A stretch of 64,000 nt of DNA from 'Nostoc azollae' 0708 (GCF_000196515.1 NC_014248.1:3848001-3912000), one strand, 5' to 3'. Numbered from the stretch's first letter, positions 1 to 9,737 are shown. The notes: generated by a model from the letters alone, not told the origin. Numbers and translations are program-made.

Positions 1-576
1 CAAGGTGATGCCAAACTGCGCCAAAGTTACCATAATATTCTCACCAGTTCTATTTCCGAACCACCAAAAGATATTTTAGATTTGGGGTGTAGTGTGGGCA
101 TGAGTACCTTTGCCCTACAAGAAATTTATCCCGATGCAAATATTACAGGTTTAGACTTATCTCCATATTTCTTAGCTGTTGCTAATTATCGTTGCCAACA
201 ACATCAAGCTAAAATTAATTGGGTTCATGCTGCCGCTGAATCTACAGGTATGCCAGATGCTTCCTTTGATTTAGTTTCTATTTTCTTGATGTGTCATGAA
301 TTACCCCAGTTAGCAACGCGAAAGATTTTTGCTGAAGCGAGACGAGTTTTACGTCCAGGTGGTCATTTAGCAATTATGGACATGAATCCAAAATCGGAAG
401 TTTACAAAAAAATGCCTAAATATATTTTTACTTTGCTCAAAAGTACAGAACCTTATCTAGATGAATATTTCACTTTAGATATTGAGCAAACCTTAGTTGG
501 GGCAGGTTTTCAAACTCCTACCATTACTAGCAATAGTCCCCGTCATCGCACTATTATTACTCAGGTGAGTGGCTAA
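1..576 (+). CDS. class I SAM-dependent methyltransferase (5' end outside window)
   Basis: The reading frame is open from base 1, so the start lies upstream of the window; the TTG at 82 lies inside the SAM-binding motif and cannot be the real start. The visible part has motif I (DILDLGCSVG), an acidic post-I loop (GLDLSP), a central stretch with MPDASFDLV, and the motif VLRPGGHLAIMD near the fourth strand, as in the Methyltransf_11/25 fold. The substrate cannot be deduced. The stop TAA at 574 is followed closely by a broken PrsW-like gene on the same strand. The fold assignment is secure; the role is unknown. Confidence 0.85.
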   Translation, partial: QGDAKLRQSYHNILTSSISEPPKDILDLGCSVGMSTFALQEIYPDANITGLDLSPYFLAVANYRCQQHQAKINWVHAAAESTGMPDASFDLVSIFLMCHELPQLATRKIFAEARRVLRPGGHLAIMDMNPKSEVYKKMPKYIFTLLKSTEPYLDEYFTLDIEQTLVGAGFQTPTITSNSPRHRTIITQVSG

Positions 577-1686
577 TATATTTCTGCTGCTTTGTTTGGG
601 CGGTTATTCCACCTCTGTTGTTGCTGCTGTTTTATTACCGCCGCACTCCTGCTGCCCCTTCTTTATTAGATCTCTTGCAAAATTAATTTTATGTTATAAT
701 GGGGATTTGTGTTTTTTTTAGCTAAAAGTTAGAGTTACAGGGTTATGATTTGAATTAGCGAGCCCAAAGAACACCAAAAATACATAAAATCTAAAACTCT
801 CCATCATACCACAGAAACAATTTTGGAAGGGGTCTATTCAATATATTTGTTTTCTTCATTCATTATTGGCGCTATATCGGGTTTTGCTGCTCTCTAGAGT
901 GGGATTTACTCTGGCAAGAAATACAGCGTTTTTTCTTCGTGCGGTTTTACGGCAAATATTAGTAATAGCTCCTATTGAAGAAGGTTGTAAGTTTATACGG
1001 GTAATTATTCCTCTATTTCTTTTTATAGAACGTAGGTATAAATTTCGCCCCACTAAAGTTTTCCCGTTTACCATAGCAGTGACTTTGGGGTTTAGAGCGG
1101 AAGAAAATTGGATTTATTTCACGATCAAGCATTACCTTTAGAACGGATTACTGGTACACCAGTTCATGGTATGTTGTTTGCAGCTTGGCGGTATGCCCTG
1201 GGAAGATATTTTGGTTCTAAAAGACGGTTGAATAGACACATAATTTTGATTCTTACGACTTGGCTAAATCCTATCTTTTTTCATACTCTGGTGAATACTT
1301 TACCTGCTGCTTGGGGTTTTCCAAAAATAATACATTTTCTCGGTTATGGTTTATTTCCGTTGTTATTCTGGATGTTTTGGCGGTGGGAAAAATTACTAAG
1401 AAAAGTAGAGGGTAAACTTCCTATGATGTTAATTTATAGTAACAAACCTCTAGTTCGTTATTGGGACAGGGGTTTAGTATTGCTGAGTCTATTTATTGGT
1501 GGGAATGCTATTTTAGAGTTATTGATCTTAGTGAGGTTGGAGTATTGGTTTAAACCGGATATTTTTAGGTTTATACTAGAAAAAATATTACTAATTATCT
1601 GTTTGGGAGTTTTGGCTTGGTTAATGTATTTCCATTTACGCAATTTAGCCCGTCGTCGGTCTTTTTTAAAGTTAGCAAAATACTAA
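576..1686 (+). pseudogene. PrsW-like intramembrane protease, broken
   Basis: Pieces in different frames add up to one polytopic membrane protein. An N-terminal hydrophobic stretch (WAVIPPLLLLLFYYRR) is read from about 600. The motif IAPIEEGCKF, with the paired glutamates of PrsW-type metalloproteases, lies near 960-1000. FRAEENWIYF follows near 1095-1120, and a C-terminal half with several membrane segments is open from 1108 to 1686. Lesions are a 166-bp MITE at 669-834, a frameshift near 880-900 (expected LEWGF is scrambled) and another near 1110-1140. No good start codon is visible. The family call rests on the EE...K and EEN motifs plus membrane topology; decay is clear. Confidence 0.6.
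669..834. mobile_element. 166-bp MITE, copy 1
   Basis: Non-coding element with imperfect terminal inverted repeats (left GATCTCTTGCAAAATTAATT; right end, reversed, GACCCCTTCCAAAATTGTTT). It is flanked by TATTA on the left (664-668) and TATTC on the right (835-839), a near-perfect 5-bp target duplication. A relative of 169 bp lies at 36107-36275 with internal blocks in common (e.g. AAAGTTAGAGTTACA). It interrupts the PrsW-like pseudogene. Size, inverted ends and lack of coding potential fit a MITE; the partner transposase is not in the window. Confidence 0.8.
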
Positions 1687-1762
1687 GGCCACTTAAAGAA
1701 AAGTTAAGAGTAAAAAGGAGTATGGTGCGGTTTCGGTGTAGCTTTCACGTTAAAAGAGGCTG

Positions 1763-3037
1763 ATGAAAAAAACCACTGCCCCAGCAATGGCACCATGGTT
1801 TGAAAGATGGTGTTAAAGGTTTGATGATGTCTTTACTCATCAAGGGGAAAGAAGAGAGTTTAGACATGATTTAGGGGGATGATTGGGTGAAAGTGAGAGG
1901 AAAAACCTATTTCAAATGGCAGAGAATGCCCTAGGGGTGACCTACCACCGATTACACCACGTTTTAACTGAAGCACCTTGGTCCAGTTCCCAAGTCAATG
2001 ACCGTCGGTTAGAGATTATGAACAAGTGTAGTTAGAGGAGAATCACCAGAGGATTTAGCTTAATAATTGAGGATTATGACCATAGAAAAAGGGGGAATTT
2101 TAGGGATGGCGTAGGAAGAAAATATATATATTGGAGAAATTGGGAAAAAGGATACTGGAATAGTAGTAGTAACAACACATACATCTATTATGATGGCAGT
2201 AAAAGCTTACCATTAGATATAGAGTTATATCACCACGGTGATTCTTTACCCAAAGGGAAATAAGACCCTCGATTTGAGAATAAACCTGAGTTAGGAATTA
2301 AACCAATAGATCTGACCTTGAGCCGTGGTTATCAACCAGGAATAGTAATTATAGATCCTGGATATGGCCACAATAGGTCTTCCTTATTAAGGATAGAAAA
2401 TCGCCATTGAAAGTATTGAGGAGGATTAGCTAAAAATCCCAAAGTCCTTGCCAGTGACCAAGAGGATAGTCCACAAATAATTAGGTTAGATGAATTAGCA
2501 CAAGGTTTACCCCAAGAGGCTTTTACAGACATTCAACTGTAGTTAGATAAACCCAAAACATTATGGGTAGTAACTAAAGAAGTAGAAATATCACCCTTAA
2601 GTGCAAAGAGGAATATTGCTATCGTCATCAACGGTTCTAGTTTCTCTCAAGCCACTGATATTGAGTACTTTATGACCAATGTTTCTTCATCAATTGTCAC
2701 ACCCCAATGGATAGTTGATACATATTTTCAAAGAAACTGGGTAGAAGTTGTTTACAGGGAAGCCAAGGGATGGTTAGGACTCAAAGAATATCAAGTTGGA
2801 GATAACAGCAGTTGACTGCGCCATTTTATTTTGGTTTTCTGTGCCTACACTTTTATTCTTTGCCATCAGTGGACTGGAGGATTAAGACCAAGGTGGGCTA
2901 AGAAACCTTTGAATACTTTTACTGCAGCTTTAGAAGCGTTGAGAACAGCCATATCTTTTCTATTTATTGATTGGTTCAACTGGAATCCGGACGTGTTTCC
3001 TTCTTATCAAGCCAGTTTGGGCTACATTGGGGCTTGA
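1763..3037 (+). pseudogene. IS701-type transposase, multiply disrupted
   Basis: One frame read from the ATG at 1763 to the TGA at 3035 gives a DDE transposase interrupted by many in-frame stops. Recognisable segments are FDDVFTHQGERREF near the N-terminus, YHRLHHVLTEAPW, IEDYDHRKRGNFRDGVGR (in the region of the first catalytic Asp), YQPGIVIIDPGYG, and a C-terminal WVEVVYREAKGWLG block containing the family's YREAKG glutamate. A second copy of the last third lies at 34019-34547, with different lesions. The first copy is far too damaged to be functional. IS ends were not resolved, although homology between the copies ends about 15 bp after the stop. Confidence 0.85.
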
Positions 3038-3122
3038 TTTTTGTTGAAGTCCCGCTAGGAGATTTTTTTAGTTCACAACTATAGACCCCCGACTCCTTTG
3101 AGAAGTCGAGGATATAGGTACT

Positions 3123-4388
3123 TTAAACTGTCGCTAAAACAGGCTGATTCTGTACTGTGATCACAGATGTTGATTCTATGTCAGATGGGTAGATTTCGCA
3201 GGAGTTGTTAGGACTTTCAACTAGTTTAACTTTGTAAAGTTCTGCTCCTAGTTCTTGAATAGGCAAGCGCAACATATTACTAATATAAAGAGCAATATTT
3301 TCTGCTGTTGGTACAACTTCCCCAAAATAGGGAACATCTCTATTTAAGAAACTGTGATCAAGGGGTTCAGTTAAATTAGCAATTACCTGATTTAAAGCAC
3401 CTAAATCAACCACCATACCTGTGCTGGAGTCGATTTCACCCTTCACTGTCACTTCTAATTGATAGTTATGTCCATGTCCATTCACACGGGCGCATTTACC
3501 GTAAATCTCTGTATTTTTTTCTAAACTCAAACCAGGATGAGCTAATCTGTGTGCAGAACTAAATTCACTCTTCACGGTGAGGAACGTTTCTGTTCCATTA
3601 CCCTGATAATCTACCCAGAGTTGAGGACTTTCAAACAGCTTAACTTGAGACAGTTTTGCCCCTAATTTCTGAATAGGTGATTTGAGTAGGTTGCTAATGT
3701 AAAGTACAAGATTTTCGGTAGTCGGGACAATTTCGGAAAAATGAGGAATATCTTTATTTACACAGAAGTGATCAAAGATTTTGACTACATCATTTTCAAC
3801 AACTCTATTTAGGGCATCTAAATCAATGATCATCCCTGTTCGTGAGTCCATTTCCCCTTCTACAGTCACTTCTAAATGGTAGTTGTGTCCATGTGTACGG
3901 CTACATTTACTATACTTTTCAGAACTGAGGTTAGAAGCCAAACGATGGGCGGCGCTAAAGTGGGTGCTGATGCTGAGAGAAGCTTGCATTCCTTCTCCCA
4001 TATAATCTGCCCAAAGCCCAGTATGTTCAACCAACTGGACGCGAATTAGAGGCAAATGAGGGGCTAAACGCTGCCAGATCACTCGTGCAATATTTTCATT
4101 ACTGGACAAAGTTTGTTGAAATTCTGGCCACACATTATTAAGGTAAGAAAAATCTAATTGATCGGTTATTTCCCGCTTAATTACTTGTTTGACATCAGAT
4201 AAATTTAGCACCATACCATATTTATCTAATTCCCCAGCTATAGAGATGAATAGGGTATAATTGTGGCCTTGCCCGGGAAATTTTGAGGAACGACCAAATT
4301 TTTCCAAGTTCTCGGTTTCGCCTAGTTCTGGTAGCGAATAATGATGACTAGCTAAAAACTGAGCGCGACGATTGACTACACACTGCAT
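3123..4388 (-). CDS. three-domain QueD/PTPS-like protein
   Basis: Three tandem 6-pyruvoyl-tetrahydropterin synthase (QueD) folds occupy about residues 5-132, 135-270 and 285-405. Domains 2 and 3 keep the zinc histidines (FSAAHRL/FSSAHRL plus HNY motifs with GHGHNY or THGHNY), the catalytic Cys (KCSR, KCAR), the Asp-His pair (FDHF, LDHSFLN) and the late Glu (ESP). Domain 1 keeps GHNY and ASHH but has Ser-Ser where the Cys should be, Gln for one zinc His, and LDFSYLN with Phe for the catalytic His, so it is probably structural. QueD makes 6-carboxytetrahydropterin for queuosine; related enzymes make other pterins. A single-domain enzyme is about 120 residues. The gene is intact among decaying neighbours, which suggests it is used. 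Confidence 0.85.
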   Translation of the reverse strand: MQCVVNRRAQFLASHHYSLPELGETENLEKFGRSSKFPGQGHNYTLFISIAGELDKYGMVLNLSDVKQVIKREITDQLDFSYLNNVWPEFQQTLSSNENIARVIWQRLAPHLPLIRVQLVEHTGLWADYMGEGMQASLSISTHFSAAHRLASNLSSEKYSKCSRTHGHNYHLEVTVEGEMDSRTGMIIDLDALNRVVENDVVKIFDHFCVNKDIPHFSEIVPTTENLVLYISNLLKSPIQKLGAKLSQVKLFESPQLWVDYQGNGTETFLTVKSEFSSAHRLAHPGLSLEKNTEIYGKCARVNGHGHNYQLEVTVKGEIDSSTGMVVDLGALNQVIANLTEPLDHSFLNRDVPYFGEVVPTAENIALYISNMLRLPIQELGAELYKVKLVESPNNSCEIYPSDIESTSVITVQNQPVLATV

Positions 4389-4569
4389 GATTACACTAGA
4401 AATAGATTTTAATATCTCTTAATCTTTCACTATTGACAGCATAAACTAATTTGTTGTCATTTGTTAGTGGTCAGTCGTCAGTGGTTAACAATACCAATTC
4501 CCTAAGATCAGCATTTCACTAATCCAATGCCAGTAGTCAGTTATTTAAAATACCAATCCCCAATCCTCT

Positions 4570-5745
4570 ATGCTTGATTTGAGAAAATTAGCACGGCAAA
4601 TCCAGGGTTTAAGTCAACATTTGACTTTAGAAGCTGCTGCGAGTCGTCAGCGTTTGGAGTTGGCACAGGAAAATTTAAAACAAGCGTTTAAGTGTCAACA
4701 AGAGTTAATTGAACGTCAGGAAAAATGGCGTGATCGCATTCTCTTTGCTAATGCTACACCGATTGAACCTCTACAAACTTATATTGATATTCCCGTCCCT
4801 CCCAAAGTTCATACTGTCATTTCTACCGATGGTTCGCAAATTGCTCCTAATCATCATGAAATTGCGTATTGTTACTTGTTAAATATTGGTAGGGTTGTTT
4901 TACATTATGGTCAAAATCGCCACCCTCTCCTAGATAGTTTACCGGAAGTTTTTTATCGTCCTGAAGATTTGTATGTGTCGCATCCATGGGGCATTAGAAC
5001 TGAAGAATGGATGGGTTATCGCCGTACTGCTTGGGAAATCACAGTGTTAGCAGAATTAGCTTGCAGTGCTAAAACTGAAGCACCAGCTTTAGCGATGGTA
5101 GATGGTTCGTTAATATACTGGTTTTTAGATAAACTACCGATGGATGCACGCGATCACATTTTACCCCCTATTCTCGAAGCTTGGCAACAAATGCGAAAAG
5201 CTCAAATTCCCATCATGGGTTATCTTAGCGCCTCCCGCAACATCGAAGCTATGAACTTTTTACGGTTTTTAGCCTGTCCCCATCCAGTCCCAGACTGTAT
5301 CAGTTATTGCCCTAATCAACTAGAATATATGCCCTGTAAAATATTTGAATCTTTGCGAGATACATCCTTATGGGCAACCCAACTCCAACCCGGACAACGC
5401 AGTCCCTTATGGCGCAGTAATGCCCAAATTTTAGAATTATACAGCGACCAAATCATTTATTTTTGTTACGTTCATGTTGGTACGGAAATTGCCCGGATTG
5501 AAGTTCCGGCTTGGGTAGCTGAAAATTCAGCCATGTTTAACGAAGCACTAGGCTTAATGCTGGCACAAGTACAAAAAGGATACGGCTATCCTGTGGCAAT
5601 TGCGGAGGCACATAACCAGGCAGTCGTTAGAGGTGGCGATAGAAGCCATTTCTTTGCCCTTTTAGAAAGAGAAATGATCAAAGCTGGTATAAAAAACGTA
5701 GGAACTTCCTATAAAGAAGCCAGGAAAAGGGGAAGTATTCCTTAA
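4570..5745 (+). CDS. NurA-domain nuclease-like protein
   Basis: 391-residue protein with a Gln/Glu-rich helical N-terminus (residues 1-60) followed by a NurA-type nuclease core: VISTDGSQIAPN near residue 85 (the metal-binding Asp of the vDGS motif), then AMVDGSLIYWF near 178, and a C-terminal block with GYPVAIAEAHNQAVV. NurA proteins are manganese-dependent 5'-3' nucleases acting in DNA end processing with HerA in archaea; cyanobacterial members lack an obvious HerA neighbour, as here. The ATG at 4570 is the first start after a region with stops. No lesions are seen. Family fairly certain; cellular role inferred. Confidence 0.8.
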   Translation: MLDLRKLARQIQGLSQHLTLEAAASRQRLELAQENLKQAFKCQQELIERQEKWRDRILFANATPIEPLQTYIDIPVPPKVHTVISTDGSQIAPNHHEIAYCYLLNIGRVVLHYGQNRHPLLDSLPEVFYRPEDLYVSHPWGIRTEEWMGYRRTAWEITVLAELACSAKTEAPALAMVDGSLIYWFLDKLPMDARDHILPPILEAWQQMRKAQIPIMGYLSASRNIEAMNFLRFLACPHPVPDCISYCPNQLEYMPCKIFESLRDTSLWATQLQPGQRSPLWRSNAQILELYSDQIIYFCYVHVGTEIARIEVPAWVAENSAMFNEALGLMLAQVQKGYGYPVAIAEAHNQAVVRGGDRSHFFALLEREMIKAGIKNVGTSYKEARKRGSIP

Positions 5746-5752
5746 TCATACA

Positions 5753-5784
5753 ATTTTAGATTTTAGATTTTAGATTTTAGATTT
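5753..5784. repeat. heptamer tandem repeat (ATTTTAG)n
   Basis: About four and a half copies of the heptamer ATTTTAG just after the NurA-domain gene. This is a short tandemly repeated repetitive (STRR) sequence of the kind common between genes in Nostocales. Confidence 0.85.
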
Positions 5785-5911
5785 GGGATTGTAAAAGACT
5801 TACTGCTAATTGCTTTTAGCTTTCCACTAGGTATTAGGATAATTAAAGCTGAGTACCAAAGGTAGCTTCCCTAAGTTTAGTATGATCATAAATCTACTTA
5901 GATAAATCAAT

Positions 5912-6819
5912 ATGCCGAAATTTCTCAGATTAATGATCACAATAGTAGTTGTAGGTGGATTATTATTAATATCTCAACAGGTTTTTGCACAAACTTGGAT
6001 ACCTGTCCGTGCTGGAATTCCCTTTGGTATTAGTGGGATAGCTTTGATAAACCAGCAAAGCGATAAACTAGATTTTTTAATTGTCCATGATAACAAACAA
6101 CCAAATCAAGGCAGTTTAGCAATTATTAGTCTTCAAGGTAAAAATCAACCTGAATATTTACCCTTAAATTAGCCAAATGAAAAACTACCTACAGATTTAG
6201 AGGCATTAACATCCATTCCAGATACCAAAAATTCTGACTTCATTGCTGTCAAGACTCATGGTAAAGGTTCTAATTTCCAATTAGACTGTAACAAAGAAAG
6301 TCTTTCCATTCTCAAAGAATTTGATTTACCGGCAATTACCAAAGATAGCAATTTTGAATCTTCCTGTTTACAAGAAATTGATAATCAATTAATTGCAATT
6401 TAGGGACATGGTAGAGAAAGAGAAGAACCAGCAAGAATTTATTGCGGAAAGTTAAATTTAACTAAATATCAAATCACTAACATAGATTCAGCTACTTTTA
6501 AAGTAGCATATCCTGGTGGTAACGTTCTCCATATTTGTGATCTGAGAATAGATAATGCTGGAATTGTTTATATTACCTCAGCAAATCATCCAGGAAATAA
6601 CGGACTATTTCAGTCTGCTGTTTATGTTCCAGGTTATTTAGGATTTTATAGTAATAAAATGGAATGGTGACCAAATCAGCAACTTTTCTCTATTTATCGG
6701 GTAAATATCATAAAATTGAAGGTTTAGAAAATAAACCTGGTGCAGCACGAGGAATAACAGTAGAGACAGATGATGAAAATATGGGTGTTTCTGTTTATAT
6801 GATAGGTGAACAAATGTAG
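5912..6819 (+). pseudogene. secreted protein of unknown function, disrupted
   Basis: Begins with a clear signal peptide (MPKFLRLMITIVVVGG, then a cleavage-like VFAQ near residue 27). The same frame continues after TAG at 6170 and TAG at 6401 with good protein-like sequence (ALTSIPDTKNSDFIAVKTHG; GNVLHICDLRIDNAGIVYIT), then TGA at 6668. The last part (GLENKPGAARGITVETDDEN) is in a shifted frame and ends near 6819. In total it would be about 300 residues, exported, with repeated beta-strand-like segments. I do not recognise the family. Three stops and a frameshift mark it as dead. Confidence 0.7.
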
Positions 6820-6899
6820 GGTGTGTTAGGACGAAAGTCCGTAACGCACGGTAACCTAAGAATAATGGTGGGTTAGCAATAGCGTAACCCACCCTACTG
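6817..6899. repeat. dispersed palindromic repeat pair
   Basis: Two adjacent inverted repeats: GTGTGTTAGGACG...CGTAACGCAC and GGTGGGTTAGC..GCGTAACCCACC. Both can fold into stems. They lie between the convergent secreted-protein pseudogene and ychF and could act as a bidirectional terminator, but they look like a common cyanobacterial dispersed repeat. Confidence 0.65.
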
Positions 6900-6907
6900 A
6901 CTGCTTA

Positions 6908-7999
6908 CTACACATTAAATCTGAATAACATCACATCTCCTTCCTGCACAACATACTCCTTACCTTCACTTCTTACCAAACCTTTTTCCTTAGCACCATT
7001 CATCGAACCATGAGTTACCAAATCATTATAAGCAACGGTTTCTGCACGGATAAAACCCCGTTCAAAATCAGAGTGAATGACACCTGCTGCTTGAGGTGCA
7101 GACATTCCTGCATTAATTGTCCAAGCGCGGGTTTCTTGAGGACCACAAGTGAAATATGTCCGCAAACCTAAAAGCGCATAAGTTGCACGAATTAAGGATT
7201 TTAAACCACCTTCTTTTACACCCAAAGATTCGAGAAAATCAGCTTTATCTTCTTCTGGTAATTCAACTAATTCCGCTTCTACTTGTGCAGAAACAATCAC
7301 AACTTGGGTACTTTCACGAGATGCAACTTGTCGCACTTGTTCAACAAAATCATTACCTGTTTCTAAATCATCTTCAGAAACATTAGCAGCATAGATAATT
7401 GGTTTATTTGTGAGTAGTCCTAAGCCTTTAATAATTGCCGCTTCTTCTTCATTTAAAGTCACTTGACGGACAGATTTACCTTCATTTAAAGCAGCAGCTA
7501 ATTTTTCCAGCACAGTGATTTCAAATTGTGCATCTTTGCTGGTGCGTGCTTGTTTACGAGTTCTGTCAATGCGTTTTTCAATTTGCGCTAAATCGGATAA
7601 ACCAAGTTCTAAATTAATGATTTCAATATCTTGCGCTGGGTCTACAGAACCGGCAACGTGAATAATATCATCATTTTCAAAACAACGCACAACATGAACT
7701 ATTGCATCAACTTCCCGAATGTGGGATAAAAATTGATTACCTAGTCCTTCTCCTTGACTTGCACCTTTCACCAAACCGGCGATATCTACAAACTCAACAC
7801 GAGCAGGTATAATTTGTTTAGAAGTAGCAATTCTTGCAAGAACGTTTAATCGGTCATCTGGTACTGAGACAATGCCAACATTGGGTTCAATGGTGCAGAA
7901 TGGGAAATTAGCTGCTTCGGCTTTAGCATTAGCAACGACAGCGTTAAATAAGGTTGATTTTCCGACGTTGGGAAGTCCGACTATTCCGGCTCTTAGCAT
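6908..7999 (-). CDS. ychF: redox-regulated ATPase/GTPase YchF
   Basis: 363 residues, the usual length for YchF. The P-loop is GLPNVGKST (residues 8-16); switch regions include FCTIEPNVG and DIAGLVKGASQGEGLGNQFL; the nucleotide-specificity position reads ANVSEDD, close to the family's NMxE variant that favours ATP; the C-terminal TGS-like domain includes TYFTCGPQETRAWTI and HSDFERGFIRAE. YchF is an Obg-family P-loop protein that binds ribosomes and is linked to stress and translation. It stands alone with no operon partner. Intact and confident. Confidence 0.97.
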   Translation of the reverse strand: MLRAGIVGLPNVGKSTLFNAVVANAKAEAANFPFCTIEPNVGIVSVPDDRLNVLARIATSKQIIPARVEFVDIAGLVKGASQGEGLGNQFLSHIREVDAIVHVVRCFENDDIIHVAGSVDPAQDIEIINLELGLSDLAQIEKRIDRTRKQARTSKDAQFEITVLEKLAAALNEGKSVRQVTLNEEEAAIIKGLGLLTNKPIIYAANVSEDDLETGNDFVEQVRQVASRESTQVVIVSAQVEAELVELPEEDKADFLESLGVKEGGLKSLIRATYALLGLRTYFTCGPQETRAWTINAGMSAPQAAGVIHSDFERGFIRAETVAYNDLVTHGSMNGAKEKGLVRSEGKEYVVQEGDVMLFRFNV

Positions 8000-8038
8000 T
8001 ATAGATTTTTAGATGTTGATTGCAATTATAAGGATAAT

Positions 8039-8236
8039 TCAAACAGGTTTAGGAATGGTTTGGGGAATTGGACCTGGTACTGTTTGCGGAATTGGACTGG
8101 GAACTATTTCTGGTACTGGTTCTGGCAATGGTGGAGGAATGGTTGGTTCTGGTGGAGGTTCGGGATTGGGTACGGGGTTAGGTTGAGGAGTTGGTATTTG
8201 CGGTTCAGGTATGGAGATAGCGGTGGGATAAAGCAT
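8039..8236 (-). CDS. proline-rich low-complexity small protein
   Basis: 65 residues if started at the ATG at 8236 (MLYPTAISIPEPQ...), almost entirely Pro, Glu, Ile and Val in PxP steps (PNPEPPPEPTIPPPLPEP). The frame is open further upstream, but those extra codons overlap the end of the membrane protein at 8320 and look non-conserved. Such Pro-rich tails can be linkers or wall-contact segments. Without export signal or conserved domain it may be a real short gene downstream of 8320-8640, or spurious. Confidence 0.35.
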   Translation of the reverse strand: MLYPTAISIPEPQIPTPQPNPVPNPEPPPEPTIPPPLPEPVPEIVPSPIPQTVPGPIPQTIPKPV

Positions 8237-8319
8237 GGTAAGTTTTGCACGATCCGACTTTCCCAAGCTAGATGATAACTTAAACGACTGACATCTTCCC
8301 AAATGGTTATACCGAAATC

Positions 8320-8640
8320 CTAGCGATCGTGATTTTCCCACAATTCTAATAAACCAACTGTACCGACAAAGAATGTATATGTTCCATATTTGAGGGGGTG
8401 CTGATTTTGAGAAGGTGCATAAAAAGCGGCAGTTATTCCTTCGACAAAATGCGCTGAGAGTGCAATATGAGCAATTATCAAAGCGGGAGTTAATATACTT
8501 GGGAGTTGGCTGTTAGTTGTTACTGTTTGGATATTCCATATTTCTAAGCCAATTGCACTGGTGATCAGGGGTATGGATATAAATTTCATGATGGTGAATA
8601 GTTTCTTTTCTATATCTTTTAAGTTCATGTTGTTGCTCAT
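8320..8640 (-). CDS. small integral membrane protein, unknown
   Basis: 106 residues with three likely membrane segments (about 18-38, 46-66 and 82-100) and an amphipathic N-terminus (NLKDIEKKLFTIMKF). Ends in LLELWENHDR. I do not recognise the family. The IS5-type element begins only 9 bp upstream of its start codon (target duplication at 8646-8648), so the native promoter must be displaced by about 0.9 kb. Expression would depend on readout from the IS or a promoter inside the first bases. Confidence 0.65.
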   Translation of the reverse strand: MSNNMNLKDIEKKLFTIMKFISIPLITSAIGLEIWNIQTVTTNSQLPSILTPALIIAHIALSAHFVEGITAAFYAPSQNQHPLKYGTYTFFVGTVGLLELWENHDR

Positions 8641-8648
8641 TATGTTGA

Positions 8649-9557
8649 GAGGCTATTGATAAAGTAAATGTAAAGGGGAGTAGAAAAGGAATATTGGAAG
8701 GATAGGATACATAAAATGTAGTGTATTTACATAGCTCCTAATGGAACGAAAGTCTTACCCCACAGACTTAACTGATATGGAGTGGGAAATCCTGGCCACA
8801 TTGATTCCACCAGCCAAAGAAGGAGGGCATCCACCCACAACAGATATGGGTGAAATATGTAATGCCATCTATTTTCATTTGAAAACTGGATGTCAATGGA
8901 ATATGCTTCCAGGTGACTTCCCGCCAAGGTCAACGGTATATAGCTATTACAGGAAATGGCAGGGCCAGGGGGTTTGGGAAAAATTCAACCATACATTGGG
9001 TGGTCAAGTTCGCTCGAAATTAGGTAAATGAACACAACCTACCGCGCTCGCCGCAGACAGTCAGTCGGTCAACACTGACCAAAAAAAGGGGATGTGTATG
9101 GTTTTGACGGATGTAAAAAGGTAAAAGGAAGAAAGGGGCATACTTTAGTTGATAGCCTGGGACTTGTGTTTAAAGTTGTTGTTAGTGAAGCAAATGCCCC
9201 AGAACGAATACTTGCTGCCTATGCACTAATGGAACTGCTAGAGGAACCCACAGAATTATTGGAAAAGGTCCAAGTTTTATGGGTTGATTCCGGTTATGAC
9301 GGTGATAAATTTGCACTTGCAGTTTAGTTCCTGATTCAAGCTCATGTTGAAGTCATAGGACCTACTGAGCAAGAATTTAAAGTTTTACCACAACCCTGGG
9401 TAGTAGAAAGAACATTTGGGTGGTTTAACCAATATCATCGTCTAAGCAAGGATTATGAGCGTTTAACACAAATGAGGGAAGGGTCCATATATGCTGTTAT
9501 GACTAGAATTATGCTACTTCCTCTTGTCTCCTAAACATTTACTTTATAAATCATCTC
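8649..9557 (+). mobile_element. IS5-type insertion sequence, copy 1 (909 bp)
   Basis: Bounded by imperfect inverted repeats (GAGGCTATTGATAAAGTAAA at left; GAGATGATTTATAAAGTAAA reversed from the right) and a 3-bp TGA direct repeat (8646-8648 and 9558-9560). The 909-bp length equals that of the copy at 41054-41962. It carries two overlapping transposase frames. The right end supplies the last codons of the neighbouring gene 9531-9737. Confidence 0.9.
8741..9534 (+). pseudogene. IS5-family transposase (two frames, with stops)
   Basis: First frame: DUF4096-type N-terminal domain (YPTDLTDMEWEIL, HLKTGCQWNMLPGDFPP). Second frame: DDE domain with GFDGCKKVKGRKGHTLVDSLG, VLWVDSGYDG and [19 protein letters not shown] (RTFGW motif region). 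The two frames meet at a run of seven A and four G (9081-9091) where a -1 shift would join them, as in IS5 members that use programmed frameshifting. This copy also has TGA at 9029 and TAG at 9325; the sister copy has Ser and Trp codons there. It is therefore inactive, even with frameshifting. Confidence 0.88.
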
Positions 9558-9737
9558 TGAATAACGAATGATTTTAGGACTTTGTTCTTCATCAGGAAAA
9601 TGACAGTGAACAGCATCACGAATCATGACTCGCACTGTTTCTATATCATCAGCTTGAGTAGAAATTGATTGGCCTAATGCTGAGGCTGTATAGCCACCAT
9701 CTGGATCATCTTCAACGAGAAATACAATTTCAATCAT
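9531..9737 (-). CDS. small HicB-like/UPF0150-type protein, 3' end replaced by IS
   Basis: 68 residues; N-terminus [42 protein letters not shown] follows the HicB/UPF0150 partial RNase-H-like fold (ExxxGGYxA...G..T.ADT..E....I.DAV). Proteins of exactly this kind are common in cyanobacteria next to HicA-like toxins. The last eight codons (about 9534-9557) lie inside the IS5 element, so the native C-terminus has been swapped for an IS-encoded tail ending MIYKVNV. No HicA partner is visible. Whether it still works is unclear. Confidence 0.6.
   Translation of the reverse strand: MIEIVFLVEDDPDGGYTASALGQSISTQADDIETVRVMIRDAVHCHFPDEEQSPKIIRYSEMIYKVNV

Noticed and set aside
5912-6819. Possible TAG recoding, since a long frame continues through two TAG codons
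   Set aside because: TAG, TGA and TAA stops and frameshifts occur in many neighbouring genes; simple decay explains it.
8060-8275. Trp-rich 71-codon ORF opposite the proline-rich ORF
   Set aside because: It is the antisense shadow of the Pro/Glu codon repeats.
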